In this document: one piece after another, positions 1 through 8,313 of the stretch
How positions within the stretch are numbered: the stretch's first letter is position 1
Layout of the letters: the number at the start of each line of letters is the position of its first letter
NCBI GenBank assembly: GCA_934667175.1
Contig: CAKULN010000050.1
Location: forward strand, 1-19,461
Direction of reading: 5' to 3'
DNA: 19,461 nucleotides
Source: an uncultured Bacteroidales bacterium
GTDB lineage: Bacteria; Bacteroidota; Bacteroidia; Bacteroidales; UBA932
Made by a program: the position numbers and the translations under genes
The notes under the pieces: model-generated
What the model was told of the DNA's origin: nothing
What the model saw: the letters and a program-made list of their open reading frames with translations, nothing else
The model's database searches: none

Positions 1-2
1 TT

Positions 3-33
3 TTTGAACTGAACTCAAATTTACTTAAATTTA
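3..33 (+). promoter_or_regulatory. Candidate Bacteroidota promoter before the PurL-like gene
   Basis: TTTG at 3-6, a 19-base spacer, then TAAATTTA at 26-33, which matches the TAnnTTTG -7 element at all but the last base. Transcription would begin near 40, about 12 bases before the ATG at 52. It lies at the window edge, so its upstream context is unseen. Confidence 0.4.
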
Positions 34-51
34 CGGACATATTCTAGCGGA

Positions 52-1209
52 ATGAAAGAAAAAACCTCAGCGCTTCATTCGAAGTACATCATTGACGGCG
101 TTTCCAGACGGCTGACTCCGGCTGAGATGCTTGATGATTGCCTTGCGTCCAAAGGGGAAGAGGCCCTTCCTGAAAAAGAGGAATTCGAGCCGATCGTCGA
201 CGAAAGCACGGATCCATCGCCATCAATGAACAAGTTTATGGATCAGAACGTCCAAGGCTACCTTGCGGCGGTTGTCTCCCTTTTGGAGGAGCCGAGACCT
301 TTTCCGGTGGCGTTCGCCGACTCTTTCACCAAGAGCCGGATCGCGAAGGCCCTTCTGGATGCAGCCTGGCTTAACGGCCACTTCAAACTCGGTGACCTGA
401 CCATCGCCGCCAAATGGAAATGGAACGGCAAGCCGCTCGGGAATATGGCCGCGTTCTACTCTTCCGCGGAAGCGACAGCCGACTACATCAATGATTTAGG
501 AATATGCCTGAGTGGGTATTCCTTCTCGGAAAGCGGGCGGCTTTGCCAAACCTCATTCAAGGTCGGGGCATGCGGGAAAGCCGAAAGCCCGGAGGAAGAC
601 AACATATTCCTGCCGGACAACGCTCCGTTCGGCAGCGAGCACCCCGTGCTGGGCAGACGCAGGACCGTTCCGGACAAACTGGTGGCGGATCCCGACAGCT
701 GGATCATCTATGTTCCGTTCGACTCATGTGACTTCAGGCTTGGAGGTTCGCTTCTCTGCGACGCCCTCGGCCAGAACGGGGACAACTTCCCGGAAATCGG
801 GGACGCCGACTATTTCATTGACTGTTATGAGGTTGTCCGGGAGTTCGTGGAAGACAGAATCGCCATGTCCGCCGCCACGGTATGTGACGGAGGTTTGCTT
901 GCGGCACTGAAGTTGATGTGCTGTGGGGATGTCGGAGCCGACATCGACATCAGCGGGATCACGAGTGCCTACGGCGAGGAAGAAAGCGTCCGGATTCTCT
1001 TCTCCGAGGTTCCGGGAGCGATCATCCAGATCAAGGATTCCGACTACGACTACGTTGACGCCGAACTCCTGCTTCAGGACATCGCATACTACCCTGTCGG
1101 ACATCCGGTAGCCGGCTCCGGCGAGGTAAACGTGAAAAACGGAGGCGGAGGAATCGCGAACATACTGCAATCCCTGCTCAGCAGCCAGGCATCGGAAGGG
1201 GAAGACTGA
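52..1209 (+). CDS. PurL-like (FGAM synthase) half-length protein, probably non-catalytic
   Basis: 385 residues resembling the second PurM-like half of large bacterial phosphoribosylformylglycinamidine synthase (PurL, over 1200 residues). Residues about 121-160 (KWKWNGKPLGNMAAFY and following) fit the N-subdomain segment that normally ends in a GKDS motif; here it reads GYSF (155-158). Residues about 218-350 fit the AIRS C-terminal domain, with FRLGGSLLCDALG, DGGLLAALKLM and VRILFSEVPGAIIQI. The usual HDxSDGG signature is ATVCDGG at 275-281, so the His-Asp pair is lost. There is no glutamine amidotransferase domain. The frame is open with normal codon use, so this is not an obviously decayed pseudogene; a regulatory or scaffold role is possible but unknown. 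It precedes the PhoH gene by 30 bases on the same strand, probably as one transcript. Family assignment is fairly secure; loss of activity is inferred from the motifs. Confidence 0.7.
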   Translation: MKEKTSALHSKYIIDGVSRRLTPAEMLDDCLASKGEEALPEKEEFEPIVDESTDPSPSMNKFMDQNVQGYLAAVVSLLEEPRPFPVAFADSFTKSRIAKALLDAAWLNGHFKLGDLTIAAKWKWNGKPLGNMAAFYSSAEATADYINDLGICLSGYSFSESGRLCQTSFKVGACGKAESPEEDNIFLPDNAPFGSEHPVLGRRRTVPDKLVADPDSWIIYVPFDSCDFRLGGSLLCDALGQNGDNFPEIGDADYFIDCYEVVREFVEDRIAMSAATVCDGGLLAALKLMCCGDVGADIDISGITSAYGEEESVRILFSEVPGAIIQIKDSDYDYVDAELLLQDIAYYPVGHPVAGSGEVNVKNGGGGIANILQSLLSSQASEGED

Positions 1210-1239
1210 CAAAGATTTTTACGATTATTCAATATATAT

Positions 1240-2613
1240 ATGGCAAGATACGCTGGCACTCCGCATGGCGGAGGGGGCGGCAGGAAGCCCAAAATCTTTG
1301 TTCTTGACACGAACATCATCCTGCACGACTATAAGGCCATCAGAAAGTTCCAGGACAACGACCTGGTCATCCCGATCGCTGTGATCGAGGAGCTTGACAA
1401 GTTCAAGAAAGGCAACGACACACTGGCTTTCAACGCCAGAGGATTCATGAGGGACATCGACCGGATCACCAACGGGAAATCTTTCGGGAAGTATGGAGTA
1501 CCTATCGGCAAGGGGCTGGGCAACATCAGGATAGACCCTGGACACCCTTTCCCTGAAAGCATGAAGGGGATGTTCTACGATGATATTCCAGACCACAGGA
1601 TTCTTGCGACAGCCATCTGGGTCCGGGACAACAACCCTGACAGGTTCGTAGCGCTTGTCACCAAGGACATCAACCTAAGGATGAAAGCCAAGGCCGCCGG
1701 AATGGAGGTTCAAGACTACCTGACCGACAGGATCGAGGAGGACAAGATCGAGAACTCCAACAAGGAGGTCCAGTACCTTGACGGCATCACCCCGGAGGCC
1801 ATCCAAAGCCTGGCCTACAGCCCGGACACGTCTGTCGACTGGAAGACCGTCTGCAAGGCAAGGCCGAAAGCGAACCAACTTTACAAGGTCAGAAACGGAG
1901 ACGCTACTCTATGCGCGAGATTCGACGAGGGCAAAGGACGCATCGTGCTGGTGAAAAACCGGATCGCCTACGGAATCCGTCCCCGCAACGACGAGCAGAA
2001 ATTCGCGCTGGACGCCTGCCTCAACCCAGACATTCAGTTGGTCTCCATGACGGGAGGGGCCGGCACGGGAAAGACACTCTTAGCCCTTGCCGCGGCTCTT
2101 GAGCAAGCCAAGGATTTCGACCAGATCATCCTGACGAGGCCGACGATAGTGCTCGGCAATCAAGACATCGGATTCATCCCGGGAGACCAGAAGACGAAGA
2201 TGAGCCCGTTCATCCAGCCGTTGATGGACAACCTGAACGTCATCAAGGCTCAGTTCCGTCCTTCGAGCAAGGAAGCGTTGCGGATCGAGGCGATGCTCAA
2301 GGAAGAGAAGCTGATGATCTCTCCTCTCGCCTACATCAGAGGCAGAAGTCTCGGAAGAGTGTTCCTCATCTGCGACGAGGCGCAGAATCTCACGCCCAAT
2401 GAGGTCAAGACGATCATCACCAGAGCCGGAGAAGGCACAAAGATGGTGTTCACCGGAGACATATTCCAGATTGACCAGCCATACTTGGACCAATGGTCCA
2501 ACGGACTGTCGCATCTGAACGAAAAAATGGACGGCCAGAAGCTCTTCGAGCATATATTCCTGAAAATCGGGGAGAGAAGCGAGCTCTCCGACATCGCGTC
2601 GCGCCTATTGTAA
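1240..2613 (+). CDS. PIN-PhoH fusion ATPase (PhoH family)
   Basis: 457 residues with two domains. The N-terminal PIN nuclease-like domain (about 18-160) starts with FVLDTNIILHD, whose Asp23 is the expected first metal ligand, and includes VIEELDKF and VTKDINLRMKAKA. The C-terminal PhoH ATPase (about 240-457) has Walker A GGAGTGKT at 272-279 and Walker B VFLICDEAQN with Asp379-Glu380, followed by MVFTGDIFQID. This PIN-PhoH order is that of the YlaK/PhoH2 type, reported to be RNA helicase or RNase proteins; the cellular role here is not known. Length is usual for the family. It follows the PurL-like gene by 30 bases and is probably co-transcribed. The ATG at 1240 follows a short A/T-rich leader without a clear Shine-Dalgarno site, which is normal for Bacteroidota. 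Confidence 0.93.
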   Translation: MARYAGTPHGGGGGRKPKIFVLDTNIILHDYKAIRKFQDNDLVIPIAVIEELDKFKKGNDTLAFNARGFMRDIDRITNGKSFGKYGVPIGKGLGNIRIDPGHPFPESMKGMFYDDIPDHRILATAIWVRDNNPDRFVALVTKDINLRMKAKAAGMEVQDYLTDRIEEDKIENSNKEVQYLDGITPEAIQSLAYSPDTSVDWKTVCKARPKANQLYKVRNGDATLCARFDEGKGRIVLVKNRIAYGIRPRNDEQKFALDACLNPDIQLVSMTGGAGTGKTLLALAAALEQAKDFDQIILTRPTIVLGNQDIGFIPGDQKTKMSPFIQPLMDNLNVIKAQFRPSSKEALRIEAMLKEEKLMISPLAYIRGRSLGRVFLICDEAQNLTPNEVKTIITRAGEGTKMVFTGDIFQIDQPYLDQWSNGLSHLNEKMDGQKLFEHIFLKIGERSELSDIASRLL

Positions 2614-2695
2614 GAATATGAAAAAGACAAGTCTTCCAAATGACATATTTTGAAGTCAGGGGACAGATTTTCGAACGGTTTTTGAAGTATTTGTA

Positions 2696-2726
2696 ATTGC
2701 TATAACCAAAGTTTTTAGTAATTTTG
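2696..2726 (+). promoter_or_regulatory. Bacteroidota-type promoter of ppdK
   Basis: ATTG at 2696-2699, a 19-base spacer, and TAATTTTG at 2719-2726 (a full TAnnTTTG match). It sits in the 158-base gap after phoH. The start point is expected near 2732, giving a leader of about 40 bases before the ATG at 2772. Confidence 0.55.
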
Positions 2727-2771
2727 TAGTCTGTTTTTATCGGGAAGTCTATAAAACAAATTCTTAATAAT

Positions 2772-5492
2772 ATGTTCGACAAAAAGAAAAGAGTCTATCG
2801 TTTCGGTGGCAAGACCGCCGAGGGTGATGGACAGATGCGCGAGCTCCTTGGAGGAAAGGGAGCCAATCTGGCCGAGATGAGCAAGCTCGGCATGCCGGTA
2901 CCTGCCGGATTCACAATCACAACCGAATGCTGCGCCGAGTACTATTCACTTGGCGGAGGTTATACCGAAGAACTCAAGAAAGAGGTTGCCGAGGCTTTGA
3001 AGGCCACGGAGACAGTCATGGGAAAGAAATTCGGCGATCCTTCCGATCCGCTTCTTGTGAGCTGCCGCTCAGGCGCCAGAAGCTCCATGCCTGGCATGAT
3101 GGACACCATCCTCAACATCGGCCTCTGCTCCGCCACTCTTCCTGGAATGATCCAGAAGACCGGCAATCCAAGGTTCGTCTATGATGCCTACAGGCGTCTC
3201 ATCATGATGTACTCAGACGTTGTCATGGAAAAGGCTGAGGGCATCGAGCCGGCAGACGGTCAGGGAATCCGCCAGCAGCTTGACAGGATGATGATGGAAC
3301 TCAAGGAGAAGAAGGGTTACAAGTCTGACACCGACATCACGGCTGATGAGCTTAAGGAACTTTGCGAGAAGTTCAAGGCCAAGGTTAAGGAAGTTCTTGG
3401 AGTTGACTTCCCTGACACTGCCGAGGCACAGCTTTGGGGCTCTATCGGAGGTGTGTTCAAGTCTTGGAACGGAAAGAGGGCCATCGCCTACAGAAGAATC
3501 GAGAAGATTCCTGATGACTGGGGGACAGCCGTGAACGTGCAGTCAATGGTGTTCGGAAACATGGGCAACACTTCAGCCACCGGTGTGGCTTTCTCACGTA
3601 ACCCTGCCACCGGAGACAACAAGTTCTACGGAGAGTGGCTCATCAACGCCCAGGGCGAGGATGTCGTTGCGGGAATCCGTACTCCTAACCCTCTCAACGA
3701 GGCCACAAAGACAGAGAAGAACAAGGATCTCCAGTCACTTGAGACCGCCATGCCGGAGGTTTACAAGGAGCTGGACGAGATACGTCTGAGACTTGAGCAG
3801 CATTTCCACGACATGCAGGACATCGAGTTCACCATTCAGGAGGGACACCTTTGGATGCTCCAGTGCCGCATCGGCAAGAGAACCGGCCTGGCAGCCCTGC
3901 AGATGGCCATGGACATGGTTGACGAGAAGATGATCGACGAGAAGACGGCTGTGATGAGGGTTTCCCCTTCACAACTTGACGAGATCCTCCACCCTATCCT
4001 CGACCCTGCGTCAGAGAAGAAATCCAAAGTCCTTGCGATCGGACTTCCTGCCTCACCAGGTGGAGCTGTCGGCCAGATCGTGTTTACTTCCGAGGCTGCC
4101 ATGGAGGCTAACGCCAACGGAAAGAAGACTATCCTCATCCGCGAGGAGACTTCTCCTGAGGACATCGAGGGCATGCGCGCCGCGGCAGGTATCCTTACCA
4201 CACGTGGAGGTATGACCTCACATGCTGCACTTGTTGCACGCGGATGGGGCAAGTGCTGCATTGTAGGCTGCGAGTCCATGAAGATCAACTTCGAGGCAAA
4301 GACAGTCTCTTTCGGCAATGTCACCTTCAAGGAGGGAGATTGGATGAGCCTCAACGGAACAAAGGGTTGTGTGTACGGTGAGAAGATCGACACGATGGAC
4401 GCTTCCGAGAACCCTATGTTCATCAAATTCATGTCAATCGTGGACAAGTTCCGCAAGATTGGCGTCAGGACCAACGCTGACACCCCTGAGGACGCACAAA
4501 AGGCTCTCAGCTTCGGTGCCGAGGGAATCGGCCTGTTCCGTATCGAGCACATGTTCTACGGAGCCAACTCCGAGCAGCCTCTTGCCAAACTTCGTAAGAT
4601 GATCCTCTGCAACACTGACGAGGAGAGAAAGGCCGCCCTCGCTGAGCTTGAGCCTTACATCAAGGCTTCTGCCAAGAGCACGATGAAGATCATGGACGGC
4701 AAGCCGGTTGTGTTCCGTCTGCTTGACCCGCCTCTCCACGAGTTTGTTCCGAAGACTGAGGAGAAAGAGAAGGAACTTGCCAAAGAGTTGGGTGTCACGG
4801 TAGAGGACATCGAGAAGCGTGGCGAGGCCCTTCACGAGGTCAACCCTATGATGGGTCACCGTGGAGTCCGCCTGCACATGTCTTACCCACTCATCGCCGA
4901 GACTCAGTACAGGGCAATATTCACCGCCACAGCCGAGCTTCAGCAGGAGGGCTTCAACCCTCATCCTGAGATCATGATCCCTGTGACGATCTCCGCCCGT
5001 GAGCTCAGTTTCCAGAGAGCTATCTGCGACAAGGTCAAGGCTGAGGTAGAGGGCACGACCCGTCAGTTCATCCTCTACAACTTCGGTACGATGATCGAGA
5101 TTCCTCGCGCCGCCCTTACCGCCGACAGGATGGCCCGCGCCGCCGAGTTCTTCTCATTCGGTACCAACGACCTCACGCAGATGACCTTCGGTTTCTCTCG
5201 TGACGATGTCGGCACCTTCATGGGTGAATATCTTGGCAACAAGATCCTCGACGCCGATCCGTTCCAGACCATCGACACCAAGAGCGTCGGCAAGCTGGTT
5301 GAGTTCGGTATCCAGGCCGGTCGTTCCAAGAGACCTGACCTCAAGTGCGGTGTCTGCGGAGAGCATGGTGGTGACCCTGCGTCAATCCGCTTCTTCAACA
5401 AGATCGGTGTTGACTACGTTTCCTGCTCACCGTTCCGTGTGCCTATCGCCCGCCTGTCCGCGGCGCAGGCTGCCATCGAGCAGAGCAAATAG
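2772..5492 (+). CDS. ppdK: Pyruvate, phosphate dikinase
   Basis: 906 residues, full length for the family. The enzyme interconverts pyruvate, ATP and phosphate with phosphoenolpyruvate, AMP and pyrophosphate, and acts in the cytoplasm at the PEP-pyruvate node. The N-terminal ATP-grasp domain shows GGKGANLAEMSKLGMPVPAG and SCRSGARSSMPGMMDTILN. The phosphohistidine swivel domain has TRGGMTSHAALVARG with the carrier His at 484. The C-terminal PEP/pyruvate TIM barrel shows FFSFGTNDLTQMTFGFSRDD and CGVCGEHGGDP, whose second Cys (862) fits the catalytic acid/base. All key residues are present, so it should be active. Codon choice is strongly biased, as expected for high expression. It has its own promoter in the preceding gap and a strong terminator directly after it, so it is probably monocistronic. 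Confidence 0.98.
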   Translation: MFDKKKRVYRFGGKTAEGDGQMRELLGGKGANLAEMSKLGMPVPAGFTITTECCAEYYSLGGGYTEELKKEVAEALKATETVMGKKFGDPSDPLLVSCRSGARSSMPGMMDTILNIGLCSATLPGMIQKTGNPRFVYDAYRRLIMMYSDVVMEKAEGIEPADGQGIRQQLDRMMMELKEKKGYKSDTDITADELKELCEKFKAKVKEVLGVDFPDTAEAQLWGSIGGVFKSWNGKRAIAYRRIEKIPDDWGTAVNVQSMVFGNMGNTSATGVAFSRNPATGDNKFYGEWLINAQGEDVVAGIRTPNPLNEATKTEKNKDLQSLETAMPEVYKELDEIRLRLEQHFHDMQDIEFTIQEGHLWMLQCRIGKRTGLAALQMAMDMVDEKMIDEKTAVMRVSPSQLDEILHPILDPASEKKSKVLAIGLPASPGGAVGQIVFTSEAAMEANANGKKTILIREETSPEDIEGMRAAAGILTTRGGMTSHAALVARGWGKCCIVGCESMKINFEAKTVSFGNVTFKEGDWMSLNGTKGCVYGEKIDTMDASENPMFIKFMSIVDKFRKIGVRTNADTPEDAQKALSFGAEGIGLFRIEHMFYGANSEQPLAKLRKMILCNTDEERKAALAELEPYIKASAKSTMKIMDGKPVVFRLLDPPLHEFVPKTEEKEKELAKELGVTVEDIEKRGEALHEVNPMMGHRGVRLHMSYPLIAETQYRAIFTATAELQQEGFNPHPEIMIPVTISARELSFQRAICDKVKAEVEGTTRQFILYNFGTMIEIPRAALTADRMARAAEFFSFGTNDLTQMTFGFSRDDVGTFMGEYLGNKILDADPFQTIDTKSVGKLVEFGIQAGRSKRPDLKCGVCGEHGGDPASIRFFNKIGVDYVSCSPFRVPIARLSAAQAAIEQSK

Positions 5493-5518
5493 TTGGCTTC
5501 GCTGACATATTCATAAAG

Positions 5519-5547
5519 AATCCGTCCCTTGCCGGGGCGGATTTTTT
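5519..5547 (+). terminator. Rho-independent terminator of ppdK
   Basis: Stem 5519-5528 (AATCCGTCCC) pairs with 5534-5543 across a five-base loop, with one G-T pair, followed by a run of six T at 5542-5547. It lies between ppdK and the convergent EamA gene. The T run serves the plus strand; on the minus strand the tract after the stem is weak. Confidence 0.82.
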
Positions 5548-5549
5548 GA

Positions 5550-6461
5550 TTATCTGGAGCCGAGGTAAAGGAAAACCATGCCGAGGAGGACCAGGGCGAG
5601 GTCGATGGCCTTGCTGCGGAGGTTCTTCTCCTTGAAGACGATCGCGGCGAATAGGAAGCTGACGATGACGCTGCCGCGGCGGATCATCGAGACGACGGAG
5701 ATCATGGCTCCGGGAATGGTGAGGGCATAAAGATAGACAAAGTCAGCGACGCTTAGGAATATGGAGATGAATATGATAGGCCATCTCCATCGGAAAGGGG
5801 TGGTTTTATTTCTGTTCGGGTACCAGACGAGGAGCATCATCACTCCCATCATGCCGCATTGGTAGATGTTGTACCAGCTCTGCACGGACATCTTGTCCAA
5901 GGCCAGACCGTCAGGATCCATCAGGAACTTGTCGTAGAGTCCGCTTAAGGCTCCGAGAATCGCGGCTCCGACAACAGCATAGATCCAGACATTATGCTCG
6001 AAATCAATTCCTTCCTTCTTTCCGCTGCGGCTCAGCATGAAGAAGGACACAACGGCCAGAAGAACTCCTATCCACTGGAGCCAGTTGAGTCTCTCACCGA
6101 AGATCAGCATCGCTCCGAGCAGCACGAGAACCGGACGGGTGGCGTTGATCGGGCCGACGATCGTCAGAGGGAGATGCTTCATTCCGAAATAGCCCAATGT
6201 CCAGGAGCTGAGGACTATGACGCTCTTCAGCAGAATCCATTTCTGCACCGCCCAACCGCCATATTCTCCGACCTTGAGGATGCTGCCGTCAAGGACATCG
6301 GTACAGTAGGACAGAGCGATGAAAGGAATGAATATGAGGGAACAGAACAACGTGTTCAGAAACAGCACGGGGATGACGGCATTGCCGCCAAGGGCTTCCT
6401 TCTTGCAAGAGTCGTAGAATCCAAGCAGGATCGCCGACAGGAACGCTAACGATAACCACAT
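5550..6461 (-). CDS. EamA/DMT-superfamily transporter
   Basis: 303 residues, the standard size of a ten-helix EamA (drug/metabolite transporter) permease of the inner membrane. Ten hydrophobic segments can be drawn, from LSLAFLSAILLGFYDSC at the N terminus to LALVLLGMVFLYLG at the C terminus. The two halves repeat in plan: INATRPVLVLLGAMLIFGE in the first answers MIRRGSVIVSFLFAAIVFKE in the second, as expected for the internal duplication. The substrate cannot be read from sequence. The gene is convergent with ppdK and divergent from the 6652 gene, so it is probably monocistronic. The ATG at 6461 directly opens the first helix. Confidence 0.9.
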   Translation of the reverse strand: MWLSLAFLSAILLGFYDSCKKEALGGNAVIPVLFLNTLFCSLIFIPFIALSYCTDVLDGSILKVGEYGGWAVQKWILLKSVIVLSSWTLGYFGMKHLPLTIVGPINATRPVLVLLGAMLIFGERLNWLQWIGVLLAVVSFFMLSRSGKKEGIDFEHNVWIYAVVGAAILGALSGLYDKFLMDPDGLALDKMSVQSWYNIYQCGMMGVMMLLVWYPNRNKTTPFRWRWPIIFISIFLSVADFVYLYALTIPGAMISVVSMIRRGSVIVSFLFAAIVFKEKNLRSKAIDLALVLLGMVFLYLGSR

Positions 6462-6511
6462 AACAACACTTACTAAACTAAATTACCTTCTAAAAAACTT
6501 GCATCATCTTA

Positions 6512-6538
6512 AGGAATCTTTTCCTAATCTGAGGAAAA
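6512..6538 (-). promoter_or_regulatory. Overlapping inverted repeats in the leader of the EamA gene
   Basis: AGGAA (6512-6516), TTCCT (6521-6525) and AGGAA (6532-6536) form two mutually exclusive hairpins that share the middle arm. The longer pairs 6519-6525 (TTTTCCT) with 6532-6538 (AGGAAAA). A minus-strand -7-like box, TATCTTTG (6574-6567), would place the structure early in the EamA leader. A regulatory function is inferred only. Confidence 0.3.
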
Positions 6539-6596
6539 CTATTTTTTCGTTTTACTGACCGGGGTGCAAAGATAATGTTTTTCGGGAATATTAAGA

Positions 6597-6628
6597 TTTG
6601 CTATTCAACCGCTAAAAAGTTAAATTTG
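6597..6628 (+). promoter_or_regulatory. Bacteroidota promoter of the 6652 gene
   Basis: TTTG at 6597-6600, a 20-base spacer, and TAAATTTG at 6621-6628, both perfect matches to the consensus. Transcription should begin near 6634, giving a leader of about 18 bases to the ATG at 6652. This is the clearest promoter in the window. Confidence 0.68.
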
Positions 6629-6651
6629 TGATAGAGAACTGATGAACGAAT

Positions 6652-7227
6652 ATGGCTGAGAGACAGATTCCTGAAATGAACTACCTGATGTCCCTTGTGG
6701 AGAAGAAATTCCGCAAGAACGTCAAGACATCCACAGACTTTTACTCGCTGGCTCAAGAAATCGAAAGCGAGACCAGTGAAAGCGTTTCCGCATCCACCCT
6801 CAAAAGAATGTGGGGTTATGTCAACATGATTCCTGTCCCTCGCCAGTCCACACTTGATATTCTGGCCAAATACATCGGAGAGACGGACTACAAGACATTC
6901 CGCGAGAATCTTAAAAACTCCGATGCCATCCAGTCTATGTTCTTTACCTCCGATTTCATAAACGTGAGCGAATTGAAACCAGGCTCAACTATCGAGATAG
7001 GATGGAATCCTGACAGAATTGTTACGCTCAGATATCTGGGCGGCAATCAGTTTGAAGTCAAATCCTCAATTAACTCCAAACTCAAAGTGGATGACCGCTT
7101 CGAAGCGTCAAGCTTCATAAAAGGCGCACCTCTTTACATTTCAAGAATCATGAGAGGCAAAGAAGTCACACTCCCCTACATCGCCGGAAAGCAAGGCGGC
7201 CTTACCCTCCTGAAAACCCTTCACTAA
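6652..7227 (+). CDS. Conserved hypothetical protein with HTH-like N-terminal region
   Basis: 191 residues, soluble, without signal peptide or membrane segment. Residues about 25-85 (SVSASTLKRMWGYVN, then RQSTLDILAKYIGETDYKTF) resemble a helix-turn-helix fold: a serine/threonine-rich turn before a basic helix, followed by a further helix pair. Residues about 95-190 are mostly beta-type and include TIEIGWNPDRIVTLRYLGG and GAPLYISRIMRGKEVTLPYI, which suggest a small barrel or sensor domain. I have the impression this two-part layout recurs in Bacteroidales hypothetical proteins, but I cannot name a characterised member. A transcription factor role is plausible and unproven. It has its own strong promoter and ends 7 bases before the convergent barrel gene. 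The ATG at 6642 is out of frame, so 6652 is the start. Confidence 0.8.
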   Translation: MAERQIPEMNYLMSLVEKKFRKNVKTSTDFYSLAQEIESETSESVSASTLKRMWGYVNMIPVPRQSTLDILAKYIGETDYKTFRENLKNSDAIQSMFFTSDFINVSELKPGSTIEIGWNPDRIVTLRYLGGNQFEVKSSINSKLKVDDRFEASSFIKGAPLYISRIMRGKEVTLPYIAGKQGGLTLLKTLH

Positions 7228-7234
7228 TCGATTT

Positions 7235-8263
7235 TCAGAAACGTATTCCTATTCCGAAATGCGCATCCGCATGGCCGAGGAAGTCTGAATTCACGCCAAG
7301 GGAAAGGATCAGGGATTTAAAATTCAACAACACTCCAGCTTCAACAGCGAAATTCATGAACGATTTGTCCTCGACTTTGGCCCACTCTCCGGAGACATCC
7401 TCCCAGCACAGTCTGTATGAAGTCAATCCCGCTCCGGCACAAAAGCCGAAATGACGTGAAGGGAACATAGTAAATCCAGCCGTGGCGACCGTCCGGCTCT
7501 CACGGGATTCTCCTGTCGCCCAGATGCTGCCATATTCAGTGGCTCCATCGCTGGTGCATGAGTAGGAATATTCATTCTTCCGGAAATTACCGCTATAGTG
7601 GACGTATGCACCGATGCCGTTCCATGTCGCCACACCAGTCGCACCGTATGAAGGGGCCGGGAATATTCCTACATCGGCCAGGATGGCGATTTTGGGCCCC
7701 ACTGACGCCGATTGTGCTTTATCAGTGGAAGAACCCCTGTTCCGAAGGCCAGCCTTTATATCCGGTCGCCGAGCCTGTTCTTCCGGTCGCTGAGCCTGTC
7801 GAAGCGACTGAGCTTGTCGAAGCGACTGAGCTTGCAGAAGCGCCTCAAATCCAAATGCCTGAGAGGTCACTTCGACAGGCTCAGTGACCGGATAAATCTT
7901 CGGCACAGGGTTAAACACAGGACGGCCAGGTTTCTTCACAAACGTCCTCATACCTTGCAGGTATTTGGCCTTGATCGCCTCAAACCTTTCGGTCTGCGCC
8001 TCCGACATCCTTCCAGAAGCTTTGGACAATGTTTTCCGAAGCGAAGAAAGTTCTGCCAAAAGGCCTTTCAGTTCCGCCATACTTACGCTTTGTCCAGACT
8101 CGACCCCCGTCCTCAACTCCACGCAGCGATCACAAATGCGGGCATACTTGTCCAATGCCAAGTCGTAGTCGTTCCCTTGCGGAAAAGCGGCGGCCATAGA
8201 CCCAAGACAAAGCATCAAGGCAAAGCATAAAAGAATATGTCCGAGAATATTCCTCATAGACAT
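7235..8263 (-). CDS. Secreted protein: helical domain, REP-derived linker, outer-membrane beta-barrel
   Basis: About 342 residues from the Met at 8263 (MSMRNILGHILLCFALM), which begins a signal peptide probably cut near SMAAA-FPQG. A frame extension to 8365 exists but adds residues that would bury the signal, so the later start is preferred; 8257 is equally possible. The mature protein has an acidic-basic helical region (about residues 30-125, DYDLALDKYARICDRCVELR), a linker (about 130-185) containing SLRQAQ hexads encoded by REP-like repeats, and a C-terminal half of alternating strands ending in GIGIRF. A terminal aromatic residue is typical of outer-membrane barrels. It is divergent from a membrane-anchored kinase-like gene, so the two may share control. 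Ligand and function are unknown. Confidence 0.75.
   Translation of the reverse strand: MSMRNILGHILLCFALMLCLGSMAAAFPQGNDYDLALDKYARICDRCVELRTGVESGQSVSMAELKGLLAELSSLRKTLSKASGRMSEAQTERFEAIKAKYLQGMRTFVKKPGRPVFNPVPKIYPVTEPVEVTSQAFGFEALLQAQSLRQAQSLRQAQRPEEQARRPDIKAGLRNRGSSTDKAQSASVGPKIAILADVGIFPAPSYGATGVATWNGIGAYVHYSGNFRKNEYSYSCTSDGATEYGSIWATGESRESRTVATAGFTMFPSRHFGFCAGAGLTSYRLCWEDVSGEWAKVEDKSFMNFAVEAGVLLNFKSLILSLGVNSDFLGHADAHFGIGIRF
7762..7891. repeat. REP-like palindromic repeat cluster inside a coding region
   Basis: A core GCTGAGCCTGTCGAAGCGAC at 7789-7808 is preceded by a partial copy (7762-7779) and followed by an 18-base tandem copy (7810-7827) and a partial copy (7828-7842). An inverted copy lies at 7865-7891, whose ends GGTCACT and AGTGACC pair. 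The 18-base period keeps the reading frame of the barrel gene and encodes repeated SLRQAQ. Related copies lie at 12114-12143 and 13472-13530. Confidence 0.85.
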
Positions 8264-8275
8264 CAATGTATCGTA

Positions 8276-8283
8276 CAAATTTA
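8276..8283 (-). promoter_or_regulatory. -7-like box of the barrel gene
   Basis: TAAATTTG on the minus strand fits TAnnTTTG. It lies 12 bases before the preferred start, so the leader would be very short. No TTTG stands at the right distance upstream, so only half of the promoter is recognisable. Confidence 0.35.
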
Positions 8284-8313
8284 ACACAAAAATAGTTATC
8301 TTTGAATATTCAA

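Noticed and set aside
724..1212. Long antisense frame over the PurL-like gene
   Set aside because: It mirrors the coding strand's codon structure and shows no domain or start context; the sense protein has clear family motifs.
4434..4964. Antisense frame of 176 codons over ppdK
   Set aside because: It is a shadow of the strongly biased ppdK codons on the opposite strand.
7789..7842. CRISPR-like reading of the tandem 18-base repeats
   Set aside because: The units are contiguous without spacers, lie within a coding frame, and no cas genes are present.
7558..8230. Two plus-strand open frames (7558-7887 and 7712-8230) across the barrel gene
   Set aside because: They are antisense to a gene with a signal peptide and barrel end. 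Their apparent repeats (EATELVEATELAEA and similar) come from the REP-like DNA.
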